A stretch of DNA of 64,000 nucleotides from Aplidium turbinatum (taxonomy: Eukaryota; Chordata; Ascidiacea; Aplousobranchia; Polyclinidae). The notes under the pieces are model-generated. The model saw only the letters and a program-made list of their open reading frames with translations, searched no databases and was not told the DNA's origin. Positions 35,342-45,093 of the stretch are shown here, piece by piece (the stretch's first letter is position 1; every line of letters starts with the position of its first letter). The DNA lies in the NCBI GenBank assembly GCA_918807975.1, contig OU964918.1, forward strand, positions 24,660,477 to 24,724,476, in the 5' to 3' direction. Position numbers and translations under genes: made by a program.

Positions 35342-35520
35342 CCACAATACATATACTACCGTACATCTTACTTTTGCGAGGCAGGACTCTCAGCTCTTGT
35401 TACAATAAAAACTAAACATCGAAATCGCCTGGACGTTGAAGATGACATGCGTGTTGCATTGTCAAAAACTCAACCACAGTTCAGTCGTTTAGTTCAGGAA
35501 AGGCAACAACAGCGTAGTCA
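35342..35520 (+). pseudogene. hAT transposase C-terminal end
   Basis: The frame reads TSYFCEAGLSALVTIKTKHR, then NRLDVEDDMRVALSKTQPQF and SRLVQERQQQRSH. This is the classic C-terminal end of SCAND3/ZBED-type hAT transposases (TSYLCExGFSAL..IKTKxRNRLxxExDxRxALSxxxPxxxxL). The sequence is unusually well preserved, but the reading frame upstream is lost in the 113-bp repeats. An old solo LTR begins at 35515, right at the QQQRSH region, cutting the gene's natural end. Confidence 0.85.
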
Positions 35521-35870
35521 CAGCGGTAAACCATAATCTCTTTGTGAGAAAATTGTAACATAAGATTCTCGGATCCGTTCGTCTGTATGCAATGACCGCA
35601 AGAAACACTCTTCTGGAAACGTCTATTCGAGAATTGTATTTCTGTAAAAATAGCCCACGGCTGTCGAAATTGGGACGCAACACGGTACGTCACTAAAACT
35701 TGTCACTACAATACAGATTACTTGGATAAAAGACGGAAATTTTGTCCAGCTGGCAAGCACTAAGCAAAATAGTTAAATATGCGACTAACTTTCAAGCAAT
35801 AATTTTACGAATGAGAAAATAATTTGCAATATTCCAAATCTCACGTAAGCAACTAAGCATCTTATGTGAC
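35515..35870. repeat. Old solo LTR (BEL-like), left half
   Basis: Similar to the BEL LTR at 35871-36435 from its first bases (tagtcacagcggtaaacc against tggtcacagcggtaaacc) but clearly diverged. Its right half continues at 41899, after the younger BEL element. It marks an ancient insertion of a related family. Confidence 0.8.
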
Positions 35871-36435
35871 TGGTCACAGCGGTAAACCATAATCTCTTCT
35901 TGGGAAAATTTTAACATAAAGTTCCCTAATCCGTTCGTCTGTATATAATGACCGAAGAAACACACACTTGAACTTCTTTTCAAACAGTGTATTCCTGTAA
36001 AATTAGCCCGAGGCTACCGAAAACGAGGGGGTGCAACGCCTACACCACTTAAACTGTCACTACACAACAGATTACTTGGATAAAAGACGGAACCTTTGTC
36101 CAGCTAGCAAGCACTAAGCCAACAGTTAAATGTGCGGCCAACTTTCAAACAATCATTTTACGAATGACCAGAATAGATATCAATATCTCAAATTCACGTA
36201 TGCAGTACTGTGACGCAATAAATGAAAGACAATTATGAAGTCATTCCAACAGGTGTTTAAAGCTGATGTAATATTCCTGTTTAAACAGGCCCAAACAAGT
36301 CCAAACAAGTTTGACACAAGTCTATGAACGATGGTGCAATTTTGGCACATTTTGTAGCAACTTCCATGACGTAATATTCAGTAGACTTGAACGGTTTTAT
36401 ATGACGTTTGATTTGTACAGAGATTGGCCGTAACA
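35871..36435 (-). repeat. BEL/Pao 3' LTR (565 bp)
   Basis: Starts tggtcacagcgg and ends ggccgtaaca, so has TG...CA ends. By eye it is identical to the copy at 41334-41898. As the coding part is on the minus strand, this left copy is the 3' LTR. Directly inside it on the minus strand lies a purine-rich aggggccgcta tract, a candidate polypurine tract. Confidence 0.95.
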
Positions 36436-36743
36436 TAGCGGCCCCTAGTTATGACAGTCTAACATGGCATAACTAAAAAAGAATTGAAGGACAATCGTGA
36501 GCCAATGAATAAAAACACACGATACACAAATTTTTTGAATCACTCACGTTTAAGTTAATACGCAAATACAAAGGGCATGCAAAGAATGAACAGCAATAAG
36601 AATAATACATGACGATACATGAAATTGGTACCATAGGTACACGCTAAATGACGCTATATACAATAGTTGCGATAATAACCGACTGTTCCGGGCTCAGACA
36701 AGTATCGGCCACCGCAGACAAAACCAGGCTCAAACCCTAACAC

Positions 36744-39700
36744 TTAGGTGTTCTTTACGGGGGCGAGGCACGAAATATCCCTCAACACGTAGTCTACTTT
36801 CACTTTCCCCGTACTCTCATCATAGTTGCAGACGGCAACTTTGGCTCTACGAACCACAGGCTTCCCTTTCCTAATTTGTGGAACTACCTCATGCACCCTC
36901 CCAAGTTGATACTTCCCACGTTTACCAATGTCTTGGAGAGAACCTACCACTACAAGTTGACCAGGCTCCAAATTCTCGGCCATTTTTAGCCATTTTTTCC
37001 GGCCCTGAAGACCTGGCAAGTAAAAATCGATCCATTTACTCCAAAACTGCTGAGAAAGTGACAAATTGAACCGATAATCCCTTCTTAATTGGTCACGATC
37101 ATGTGGTTGCCCAACAGCACAGTATGGGTCTAAGTATGGGGTCAAAAGTGAGGCAGGGGTGATGACAGTAAAATCCCTAGGGTCGTCACTCAAAGGTACC
37201 AAAGGGCGTTCGTTCACGATCCGAACGGCACTGCCTGTGTACGTAAGCAGTTCAATAAAATTGGGCTTACGAATTGAAGAGTCCAAAATGTGAAAAAAGT
37301 ATTTAATCACATCGGCCATGAAACCAAACCTACCAAGCCGAAATCTAGCCAAGACATCTGCCAGAAGGTTTAACAAATCAGGACAAGAAAATATTACATC
37401 ATTAACACAAGTTCCTCGAAATTCAGACTTGCCATCGTAAAAAATGCGCTTTTTTAATTGTGACGTCACAAAGTATGGTAAATACCATTCAAATCCCTTT
37501 ACATTTCCTGCTTCACCCGCACGCTCAATATAGCCATTAGATTTAAGATCTTTCATGGTGTCAGTAAGGAAATCACAAAGTTCAGGTTGTTTTAAAGCTT
37601 TCTTTCTTAAAGCAGCAGCTCTATCTGACGCCAACACAAAATTGTTAGGTAGATCAATATCTTCCTTCAACGGAACAGGTATCTCAAATCGACCATCTTT
37701 CAACTCAATATTCGGTTCGACAAGTTCTCTAGCCAAAATATCATTGCGAGACAATTCACAGGTTTCATTTTGCAAAGTCAAATCCTGAATGACTTTATTC
37801 AGGTCTGCTATTTCCATATCGCGAGACTCAATTTTACGCTGAAAGCCAGAGATGACATCCGACTCTGAAGACGTCTGCACTCTGCACACTTTAGCAACGC
37901 TTTCAACTAAGGGTGACTTACCACCACAAGCCAACCAACCGAGAGGAGTGAGCAAAGCATGCGGTTCACTACGATTGTCACCAACACGCTCTTCTTTTGC
38001 ACACATCAAATAAGCGTTGTCGTTGCCAATCAGTACATCTACAGTACTACAATCATTCAAATGAAACATATTCACGTCATGAAAATGACGGAAACCACTT
38101 AAATCTTGTTTATGGGGTAAAGTTTTAACATCGTCAGCCCAAGCTGGGTTAACCACCGAGGTTATATCACAAAACAGTTCATCAGTCTCTAACGACTGGA
38201 TGTTGAGTTTAACAAGGTCAGCACAAGTAGGTTTCTGACCAGCCAGAGTATCCATTTTAAACGACGCTTTATCATACGGTTTAAGACCAAGTTCGCACAC
38301 CAAGTCACTCGAAACAAAGGTCAACTGCGAACCAGGATCATGCTGACAATACACCAACTTCGATTTGCCAGTCATTGGATTCAAAACACGAGCAGCAGTA
38401 ACGCGGTTAAAGGCTGCTTTAACATTTCCAATCTTAACATTACGCACAGGAACTCTGGCACCAGCCTCATCTTTACCGACCAAATCCAGAGAATCACGTG
38501 ACGTCACATAAAAATCATGCAGAAGAAAATAGTGTTTCCTATCGTTGGTAGGTCCACACTTACGACAGTTATTTGCATGATTACAGTCTCTAACCATATG
38601 CTGGCGCAAACAATTCAAGCATTTGCCAGCTTTCACAATGACATCTCTCCGATCTTTAGGTGTCAAGCGCAAAAATTCTTTACAATTAGACAAAAAATGA
38701 TATTCAACTTGACCACGTGACGAACAACAAAAACACGCCGGTATGTCACTATGTCTGGCCACACCGCCGCGCGGTGCGCCAACAGCAGTCGAGTACTGCG
38801 AACTCCCTGAAATCACATTATCATGGGGTTTTACCGACGTCTGCCTAACCGGACATGAAGGCAATTTTCCTTTGCCAAACTTTTTAAAATGCTGCGACTC
38901 ACCAGAATCGCCCATTAGCATAATGCTAAAATCAGTCGACTTGCGCGTTTCCTCCCGTACTACAAAATCAAACAAACTCTGAAAAGTAGGTTCCTCAGTG
39001 CTACCATACTGATCACCTAAAAAGTCAAGATAACGCTGCTTAGCGTCAAACGGGAGTCGTTTAGCCAAATCCAAAACAAAACGTCCTTCTAATTTATCAC
39101 GCTGACCATAAGCTTTCGCGTAAAGCAAACACTGCGACAATTCATCTTTAAACTCTTTCAAATCACTGGAAGAGATAGAAGTCAATTTGCTACCATAGCG
39201 ATACTTTCTAATTTCTGGTTCTGCAAAAAGACCTCCACGAACTCCAAAACGTTGGGACAAGCGAGATAACGACATTTCTATCCTGTCTTCCTCTGACAAG
39301 CCAGGAGTGTCGGAAACCAAATTAGCAATCGTTTGTGCAGCTGTTCTAACACAAGCTGCTTGCAACAAAGTCAAACGAGTTCCCTTAAAGGGCGAAGCTG
39401 CCATCAAGGCCATAACACGATTTTTAAAGAAGACAAATGGCATATTATTACCATCGTAACCAATCAAGGCCGCCTTATCGAAGAACGTCCTACTATTTTG
39501 GTATTCAAAAAAGCAATCCTGCTGTTGAGAACTCGATTTAGCGGGAGAAGACAAGCTATATCCCTTAAGGGGCTGATGGGGCTCAGTCACATGCACAGCC
39601 TGATCACGATCCTCAAACACGTTAAAATCAGGAGACACGATACGCCTCTCACAACCACCTAAATTACGTGTAGCTGGGCGATCAGCAACTAGCGGCGCAG

Positions 39701-40748
39701 AAAACTTTGAAGGGGGCAAAGCATTACTGCTAATGGCGGCCCCGTGACCTGTACGCTCTGGGGGAGGAGTTCGGTTGTAATTTGCAGACCTTGGCTCTAC
39801 AGCCTTCGGAAGACCCTTAGCCGCGGCCCCGAGACCTCCTGAAACAGCTGGAAAACATGTGGATTGTACAGGTCCACTTACAGATTGAACAGGCGTCTGG
39901 AAAAGGTTAGGTAAATTAAACTGCGATTGATGTTCACTTCTGGAATGCCTAGAAGAGCCCTTCCTAGAGCTACGCCGGGAGCCCAACTCAGAACGATATT
40001 CAGCTAAAGCTACCTCCTTACGTTGTTCAGCCCTCAACTGTGCGTCTTTGAGTGCGAACTCAGCAGCTCTCGCTTCAGCTCTCGCGGCGGCCTCAGCAGC
40101 TCTCGCTTCGGCCTCAACTCGTATGATCTCAGCTCTCGCGGCGGCCTCAGCAGCTCTCGCTTCGGCCTCAACTCGTATGGTCTCAGCTCTCGCTATGGCC
40201 TCGGCTTGGATCTGGAGCTCCTCTCGTCTTAGCTGTAGGTTAATTTGTGCAACTATCCGTGACGAGCTCTCAGACATCCTAGTGCTTACATTTGAGGCGC
40301 TATCCTCAGGATGTATGTCAGCATCCAACCTATCTGAGAAATCACTTTCTTTTTGTTCGAAGTTATTTTTTAACGAGTTAAATTCGGGATCTACCCTATC
40401 ACGAAGTTCTGCTAAGATTGCAGAGTTAAAAATTTTACTCAAGAGAGCATGGAAATGCCGTAATTCCTCTTCTAAAGTAGATAAGTTAGATCGAAAAATT
40501 AACAGTTCCTGCTTATCACTCAAAGAACCTAGGGCCACAGAAAGTTTCCCAATTTGAGTCAAAATATCCCGTCTAAGATGCCGGGCCTCTCGAACTGACT
40601 TAGCCTCATCGTTAATGGGTCCCTCCCCAGAATGGCCTGCCCGACCGCAAAGAACATCATCAGGCTTAAACTCAGTCGAGTCTACGGCGGTCGAGTCCTT
40701 GTCACCACCGAGTGTAGACATATTAAATGTTAGGGCTAAATTTAACAA
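36744..40748 (-). CDS. BEL/Pao Gag-Pol-type ORF, 1334 codons
   Basis: One open frame in BEL/Pao order. Residues about 165-255 are charged and alanine-rich with a repeat (AEIIRVEAEARAAEAA occurs twice), predicted coiled coil. A Gag core follows (about 420-620). A cysteine/histidine-rich segment lies near 680-760 (CLNCLRQHMVRDCNHANNC). A retropepsin-like region follows (QLTFVSSDLV), then a reverse-transcriptase piece (YDGKSEFRGTCVNDVIF) and a C-terminal integrase tail (QQFWSKWIDFYLPGLQGR, GQLVVVGS). The frame looks uncorrupted but the polyprotein is shorter than family norms. It is an element gene, not a host gene. The plus-strand alanine/serine-rich frame near 40048-40557 is only the complement of the coiled coil. 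Confidence 0.9.
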   Translation of the reverse strand: MLNLALTFNMSTLGGDKDSTAVDSTEFKPDDVLCGRAGHSGEGPINDEAKSVREARHLRRDILTQIGKLSVALGSLSDKQELLIFRSNLSTLEEELRHFHALLSKIFNSAILAELRDRVDPEFNSLKNNFEQKESDFSDRLDADIHPEDSASNVSTRMSESSSRIVAQINLQLRREELQIQAEAIARAETIRVEAEARAAEAAARAEIIRVEAEARAAEAAARAEARAAEFALKDAQLRAEQRKEVALAEYRSELGSRRSSRKGSSRHSRSEHQSQFNLPNLFQTPVQSVSGPVQSTCFPAVSGGLGAAAKGLPKAVEPRSANYNRTPPPERTGHGAAISSNALPPSKFSAPLVADRPATRNLGGCERRIVSPDFNVFEDRDQAVHVTEPHQPLKGYSLSSPAKSSSQQQDCFFEYQNSRTFFDKAALIGYDGNNMPFVFFKNRVMALMAASPFKGTRLTLLQAACVRTAAQTIANLVSDTPGLSEEDRIEMSLSRLSQRFGVRGGLFAEPEIRKYRYGSKLTSISSSDLKEFKDELSQCLLYAKAYGQRDKLEGRFVLDLAKRLPFDAKQRYLDFLGDQYGSTEEPTFQSLFDFVVREETRKSTDFSIMLMGDSGESQHFKKFGKGKLPSCPVRQTSVKPHDNVISGSSQYSTAVGAPRGGVARHSDIPACFCCSSRGQVEYHFLSNCKEFLRLTPKDRRDVIVKAGKCLNCLRQHMVRDCNHANNCRKCGPTNDRKHYFLLHDFYVTSRDSLDLVGKDEAGARVPVRNVKIGNVKAAFNRVTAARVLNPMTGKSKLVYCQHDPGSQLTFVSSDLVCELGLKPYDKASFKMDTLAGQKPTCADLVKLNIQSLETDELFCDITSVVNPAWADDVKTLPHKQDLSGFRHFHDVNMFHLNDCSTVDVLIGNDNAYLMCAKEERVGDNRSEPHALLTPLGWLACGGKSPLVESVAKVCRVQTSSESDVISGFQRKIESRDMEIADLNKVIQDLTLQNETCELSRNDILARELVEPNIELKDGRFEIPVPLKEDIDLPNNFVLASDRAAALRKKALKQPELCDFLTDTMKDLKSNGYIERAGEAGNVKGFEWYLPYFVTSQLKKRIFYDGKSEFRGTCVNDVIFSCPDLLNLLADVLARFRLGRFGFMADVIKYFFHILDSSIRKPNFIELLTYTGSAVRIVNERPLVPLSDDPRDFTVITPASLLTPYLDPYCAVGQPHDRDQLRRDYRFNLSLSQQFWSKWIDFYLPGLQGRKKWLKMAENLEPGQLVVVGSLQDIGKRGKYQLGRVHEVVPQIRKGKPVVRRAKVAVCNYDESTGKVKVDYVLRDISCLAPVKNT

Positions 40749-40989
40749 TTAAAAAATTAAGTTACACAAACACACAAAATTACAGTAGTTATAAAAAACT
40801 TAACTGCAAAGACCGTAAAAATACAAAAAAGAATTTAAATGCACGATACCGTAGCTGTACGAGTATGTGAAGTCCAAACGTCCACAAAACTTGCTTGGAT
40901 TCTTCCACTTGAATCTTCAAGCACAGATGGATTGCCTTTAATCTTCTTTCTTGCCAATGAATGTCAAAGTTATTTTTCTTCTGTACCAA

Positions 40990-41333
40990 ACTGAGAAGAA
41001 ATGTCTTTACTTTTTAGCTTAAAGTTCTTCAGTTGCCTACCGAGAAGAAATGTCTTTAATTTTCTTTGCTTCTTTAGACTACCAACCAATAAGATCTTCT
41101 TTTATTATTTCTTTGCTTCTAAGTGCTTCTTGGCCTACCAACTAACTAACTTCGTCTTTTATTTTTTATGCCTTCAAGTGCTTCTTGGCCTACCAGCTAA
41201 CAAATTCGTCTTTTATTTTTTTGCTTCTAAGTGCTTCTGTGCCAAACACTAGACAGAGAATCGTCTTTTATTTTTTTTGCTTCTAAGTGCTTCTGTGCCA
41301 AACACTAGACAGAGAATCGTCTTTTATTTTTTA
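40990..41333. repeat. Tandem repeats (about 54 bp) in the BEL leader
   Basis: Imperfect units with tcttttatttttt-gcttct and aagtgcttct recur about every 54 bp (landmarks near 41116, 41171, 41225, 41279), the last two being nearly identical (gccaaacactagacagagaa). They lie between the 5' LTR and the ORF of the BEL element. Confidence 0.8.
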
Positions 41334-41898
41334 TGGTCACAGCGGTAAACCATAATCTCTTCTTGGGAAAATTTTAACATAAAGTTCCCTAATCCGTTCG
41401 TCTGTATATAATGACCGAAGAAACACACACTTGAACTTCTTTTCAAACAGTGTATTCCTGTAAAATTAGCCCGAGGCTACCGAAAACGAGGGGGTGCAAC
41501 GCCTACACCACTTAAACTGTCACTACACAACAGATTACTTGGATAAAAGACGGAACCTTTGTCCAGCTAGCAAGCACTAAGCCAACAGTTAAATGTGCGG
41601 CCAACTTTCAAACAATCATTTTACGAATGACCAGAATAGATATCAATATCTCAAATTCACGTATGCAGTACTGTGACGCAATAAATGAAAGACAATTATG
41701 AAGTCATTCCAACAGGTGTTTAAAGCTGATGTAATATTCCTGTTTAAACAGGCCCAAACAAGTCCAAACAAGTTTGACACAAGTCTATGAACGATGGTGC
41801 AATTTTGGCACATTTTGTAGCAACTTCCATGACGTAATATTCAGTAGACTTGAACGGTTTTATATGACGTTTGATTTGTACAGAGATTGGCCGTAACA
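41334..41898 (-). repeat. BEL/Pao 5' LTR (565 bp)
   Basis: Same sequence as the LTR at 35871-36435. As the element runs on the minus strand this is the 5' LTR and should hold the promoter. Immediately to its right are the gtgac duplication and the right half of the older solo LTR. Confidence 0.95.
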
Positions 41899-42187
41899 GT
41901 GACGTAATAATGATATGCAATGATAAACTATTCAAGCACCTGTTTCAAGTTTGGCTAACACCTGTTCAAGCCTAGCTCACACCTGCTCAAGTTTGGCTTA
42001 CACTTGTTCAAGTAATTAAAGATTTAACGATGATGTAATGCTATGCCGCAGCTGCAAATTTTTTTCAGGTCTTGCAAACGATTCTGCATTCTGCTCATTT
42101 TTAGCAATAGTCTATTACGTCTGACGCCAAGATTCAGTAGACCTGAACGGTTTTATATGACGTTTGATATGAAAATTGTCCGTAACA
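41899..42187. repeat. Old solo LTR (BEL-like), right half
   Basis: Continues the relic from 35870. Its end (gattcagtagacctgaacgg, ttttatatgacgtttgat, ccgtaaca) matches the end of the young LTR with differences. The young BEL inserted at gtgac within this relic, at the place equivalent to gtgacgcaata in its own LTR. Confidence 0.8.
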
Positions 42188-42519
42188 CGGCCTCTCATTA
42201 AATTTGCTTACGCTGAAAAAGTTTCGGCATGACACTTTGGGTCACCTTAATATTCAAATACTGCTGACATATTGCAAGATTGCAAAAGGGGATGAGAGCT
42301 TCATCAACACCATCAGGACATCATCATCTACCAGCTCATCCATTCCATCACCCACCAGGACAAGAAGCAATAACTTAAACTGGATATCAAACCTCAATCG
42401 TCTTAGGCTACTGTGTGATGTGCAATCTGGTCTGACCATAGAAAGAGCTCAACACCTGCTCTCTTGGGCCACATCGAAACGGGCTTTTGCCTTAGAATGG
42501 GTTTCTTTTATGTCCGATT
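42188..42519. other. Unassigned flank
   Basis: No gene or repeat recognised between the solo LTR and the SINE; one TAGGCTA motif near 42403. Confidence 0.4.
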
Positions 42520-42630
42520 TTCTTTCTCCATCCTACTATTATTATACAGCAGCAAGTGCGAGTGGCTGGAGTCGAACATGCAGGCTCTCGACTGCGAGCC
42601 CAACGCGCTAACCACTCGGCCACGGCTGCC
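42520..42630 (-). mobile_element. tRNA-derived SINE head
   Basis: On the minus strand the sequence starts ggcagccgtggccgagtgg, then gttagcgcgttgggctcgc, and later gttcgactcc. TGGCCGAGTGG is an A box and GTTCGACTC a B box at tRNA spacing, serine/leucine-tRNA-like. The 3' side ends in tataataatagg, a short simple tail. Its right edge lies 14 bp from the satellite's left end. Confidence 0.75.
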
Positions 42631-43038
42631 GACTAGATAGTGTCTCCAGCTTTCTCATTTCTGCTTACATCGTTGGAAAGCACGATGCTTCATCTACCCG
42701 AATGAACTAATTGCCAAGGCGATTCGATCATTGTTCATCATAAGCCGCCACCCGTTTGCTGTGATCGATGAATGCTGCCTCCACTAAATATGCTGTAGCT
42801 TTTTCATTTCAGCTCGGATTGTAACAATTTTTCTATCGTTGGAAAGCATGATGCCTCATCTACCCGATTGGTTTAATTGCCAGTCTAAAGTAGGCATTAT
42901 ATTTATGTAGCGCTAACTTAAACTTTGCTATTTTCTATCAATTCTCAGAAATACAATTTTTACAATAAAAGTACCAACCAACACAAATTAAAAGATTATA
43001 TCTTGCTTTATTTATCTAAAAACATTCATGTTTATATG

Positions 43039-43242
43039 TTATCTACAAAACGAGAAATCGTTGCTCAAACGTAACCGCTCGACGAAGCTTTTTTCCAATG
43101 CATTTTTCAAGACGATTTGATCGTGGTTCAGTATGAGCCGCCCACAGTTTGCTGTGATCGGTGAATACTGCCTCCACCAAATATGCTGTAGCTTTCTCAT
43201 TTCTGCTCGGATTTTAACAATTTTCCTATCGTTGGAAAGCAT
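43039..43242 (-). CDS. Satellite-encoded 67-codon ORF, copy 1 (function unknown)
   Basis: Not recognised. The peptide begins MLSNDRKIVKIRAEMRKLQH, continues IWWRQYSPITANCGRLILNH and ends ERLRLSNDFSFCR. Near-identical peptides of the same length occur at 43833-44036 and 44626-44829, and a plus-strand relative at 49952-50149 in the reversed arm. Length, start and stop are conserved between type-A units, whereas type-B units lose the C-terminal part. It could be chance inheritance in a young tandem array. No signal peptide, membrane segment or known domain. Confidence 0.3.
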   Translation of the reverse strand: MLSNDRKIVKIRAEMRKLQHIWWRQYSPITANCGRLILNHDQIVLKNALEKSFVERLRLSNDFSFCR

Positions 43243-43832
43243 GATGCCTCATCTACCCGAATGGATTAAATGCCAGTCTAAAATAGGCATTACATTTATG
43301 TAGCGTTAACTTAAACTTTACTAATTTGTACCAATTCTTAGCAATTCAATTTTTAAAATAAAAATACCAAACCAACACAAATTAAAAGAGTATGTCTTGC
43401 TTTATTAACCTAACAACTTTCACGTTTATATGTTATCTACAAAACGAGCAATCGTTGTTCAAACGTAACCGCTCGACGAAGCTTTTTACCAAAACAATGC
43501 AAACACAAAGCGATCAATTTCGAGTGTTCATTATACGTCGCCCACAGTTTGATGTGATCGGTAAATACTGCCTCCACCAAATGTGCTGTAGCTTTCTCAT
43601 TTCTGCGCGGATTTGAGAAATTTTACCATCGCTGGAAAGCACGATACTGCATCTATCCGAATTAATTAGTTGCAAGTTTAAAGTATGCATTATATTGATC
43701 TAGCGCTAACTTAAACTTTACTATATTGTACCAGTTCTTAGCAATTCAATTATTGCAATAAAAATACCAAATCAACACAAATTAAAAGAGTATGTCTTGT
43801 TTTATTAACCTAACAACTTTCACGTTTATATG

Positions 43833-44036
43833 TTATCTACAAAACCAGCAATCGTTGTTCAAACGTAACCGCTCGACGAAGCTTTTTTCCAATGCATTTT
43901 TCAAGCCGATTCGATCGTGGTTCAGTATAAGTCGCCCACAATTTGCTATTATCGTTGAATAGTGCCTCCACCAAATACGCTGTAGCGTTCTCAATTCTGC
44001 TCGGATTTTATAAATTTTACTATCGTTGGATGGCAT
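43833..44036 (-). CDS. Satellite-encoded 67-codon ORF, copy 2 (function unknown)
   Basis: Same reading frame as 43039-43242 (MPSNDSKIYKIRAELRTLQR at the start, NNDCWFCR at the end). Many differences from copy 1 are amino-acid changing, which argues against strong selection, but no stop has appeared. Confidence 0.3.
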   Translation of the reverse strand: MPSNDSKIYKIRAELRTLQRIWWRHYSTIIANCGRLILNHDRIGLKNALEKSFVERLRLNNDCWFCR

Positions 44037-44625
44037 GATGCCTCATCTACCCGAATAAATTAATTGCCAGTCTAAAGTAGGCGTTATATTTATGTAGCGC
44101 TAACTTAAACTTTACTATTTTGTACCAATTCTTAGCAAATCAATTTTTAAAATAAAAATACCAAACCAACACAAATTAAAAGAGAATGTCTTGGTTTATT
44201 CATCTGTTAACTTTCACATTTATATTTAATCCATAAAATGAGCAATCGTTGTTCAAACGTAACCGCTCGACGAAGCTTTTTACCAAAACAATGCAAACAC
44301 AAAGCGATCAATTTCCAGTGTTCATTTTTAGCCGCCTACAGTTTGATGTGATCGGTGAATAGTGTCTCCACCAAATATGCTGTAGCTTTTTCATTTCTGC
44401 GCGGATTTTAACAATTTTCCTATCGTTGGAAAGCACGATGCCTCATCTACCCGAATAGATTAATTTCCAGTCTAAAGTAAGCATTATATTTATGTAGCGC
44501 TAACTTAAACTTTACTATTTTGTACCATTTCTTAGCAATTTATTTTTGCAATAAAAATACCAAACGAACACAAATTAAAAGAGTATGTCTTGTTTTATTA
44601 ACCTAACAACTTTCACGTTTATGTA

Positions 44626-44829
44626 TTATCTACAAAACGAGCAATCGTTGTTCAAACGTAACCGCTCGAAGAAGCTTTTTTCCAATGCATTTTTCAAGGC
44701 GATTCGATCGTGGTTCAGTATAAGCCGCCCACAGTTTGATGTGATCGGTGAATACTGCCTCCACCAAATATGCTGTAGCTTCCTCATTTCTGCTCGGATT
44801 CTAACAATTTTACTATCGTTGGATGGCAT
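44626..44829 (-). CDS. Satellite-encoded 67-codon ORF, copy 3 (function unknown)
   Basis: Same frame again (MPSNDSKIVRIRAEMRKLQH at the start, NNDCSFCR at the end). Full length preserved. See copy 1 for the family description. Confidence 0.3.
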   Translation of the reverse strand: MPSNDSKIVRIRAEMRKLQHIWWRQYSPITSNCGRLILNHDRIALKNALEKSFFERLRLNNDCSFCR

Positions 44830-45093
44830 TATGCTTCATCTATCCGAATGAATTAATTGCCAATCTAAGGTAGGCATGATATTTATGTAGCGCTAAATTA
44901 AACTTTACTATTTTGTACCAATTCTCAGCAGTTCAATTTTTAAAATAAAAATACCAAACCAACACAAATTAAAAGAGTATGTCTTGGTTTATTCATCTGT
45001 TAACTTTCACATTTATATCTAATCCACAAAACGAGCAATCGTTGTTCAAACGTAACCGCTCGACGAAGCTTTTTCCAGTGCATTCTTCAAGGC

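Larger units (their letters stand above)
35871..41898 (-). mobile_element. BEL/Pao LTR retrotransposon, young copy
   Basis: A 6.0-kb element bounded by two 565-bp LTRs that I could not tell apart by eye, and by the 5-bp duplication gtgac (35866-35870 and 41899-41903), the size usual for BEL/Pao. It sits inside an older solo LTR of a related family. Identical LTRs mean a recent insertion. The single large ORF (40748-36744) is open but shorter than usual for BEL/Pao Gag-Pol, so the copy looks incomplete and was probably mobilised by a relative. Parts recognised: a coiled-coil-rich Gag, zinc-knuckle region, protease-like region, a piece of reverse transcriptase and the integrase C-terminal tail. 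Confidence 0.93.

Noticed and set aside
40048-40557. Plus-strand alanine/serine-rich frame of 169 codons
   Set aside because: It is the complement of the repetitive coiled-coil region of the BEL ORF; the low-complexity composition is a by-product.
36744-40748. A 1334-codon minus-strand ORF that could be taken for a host gene
   Set aside because: It lies between two matching 565-bp LTRs with a 5-bp duplication and has BEL/Pao Gag-Pol features, so it is an element gene.
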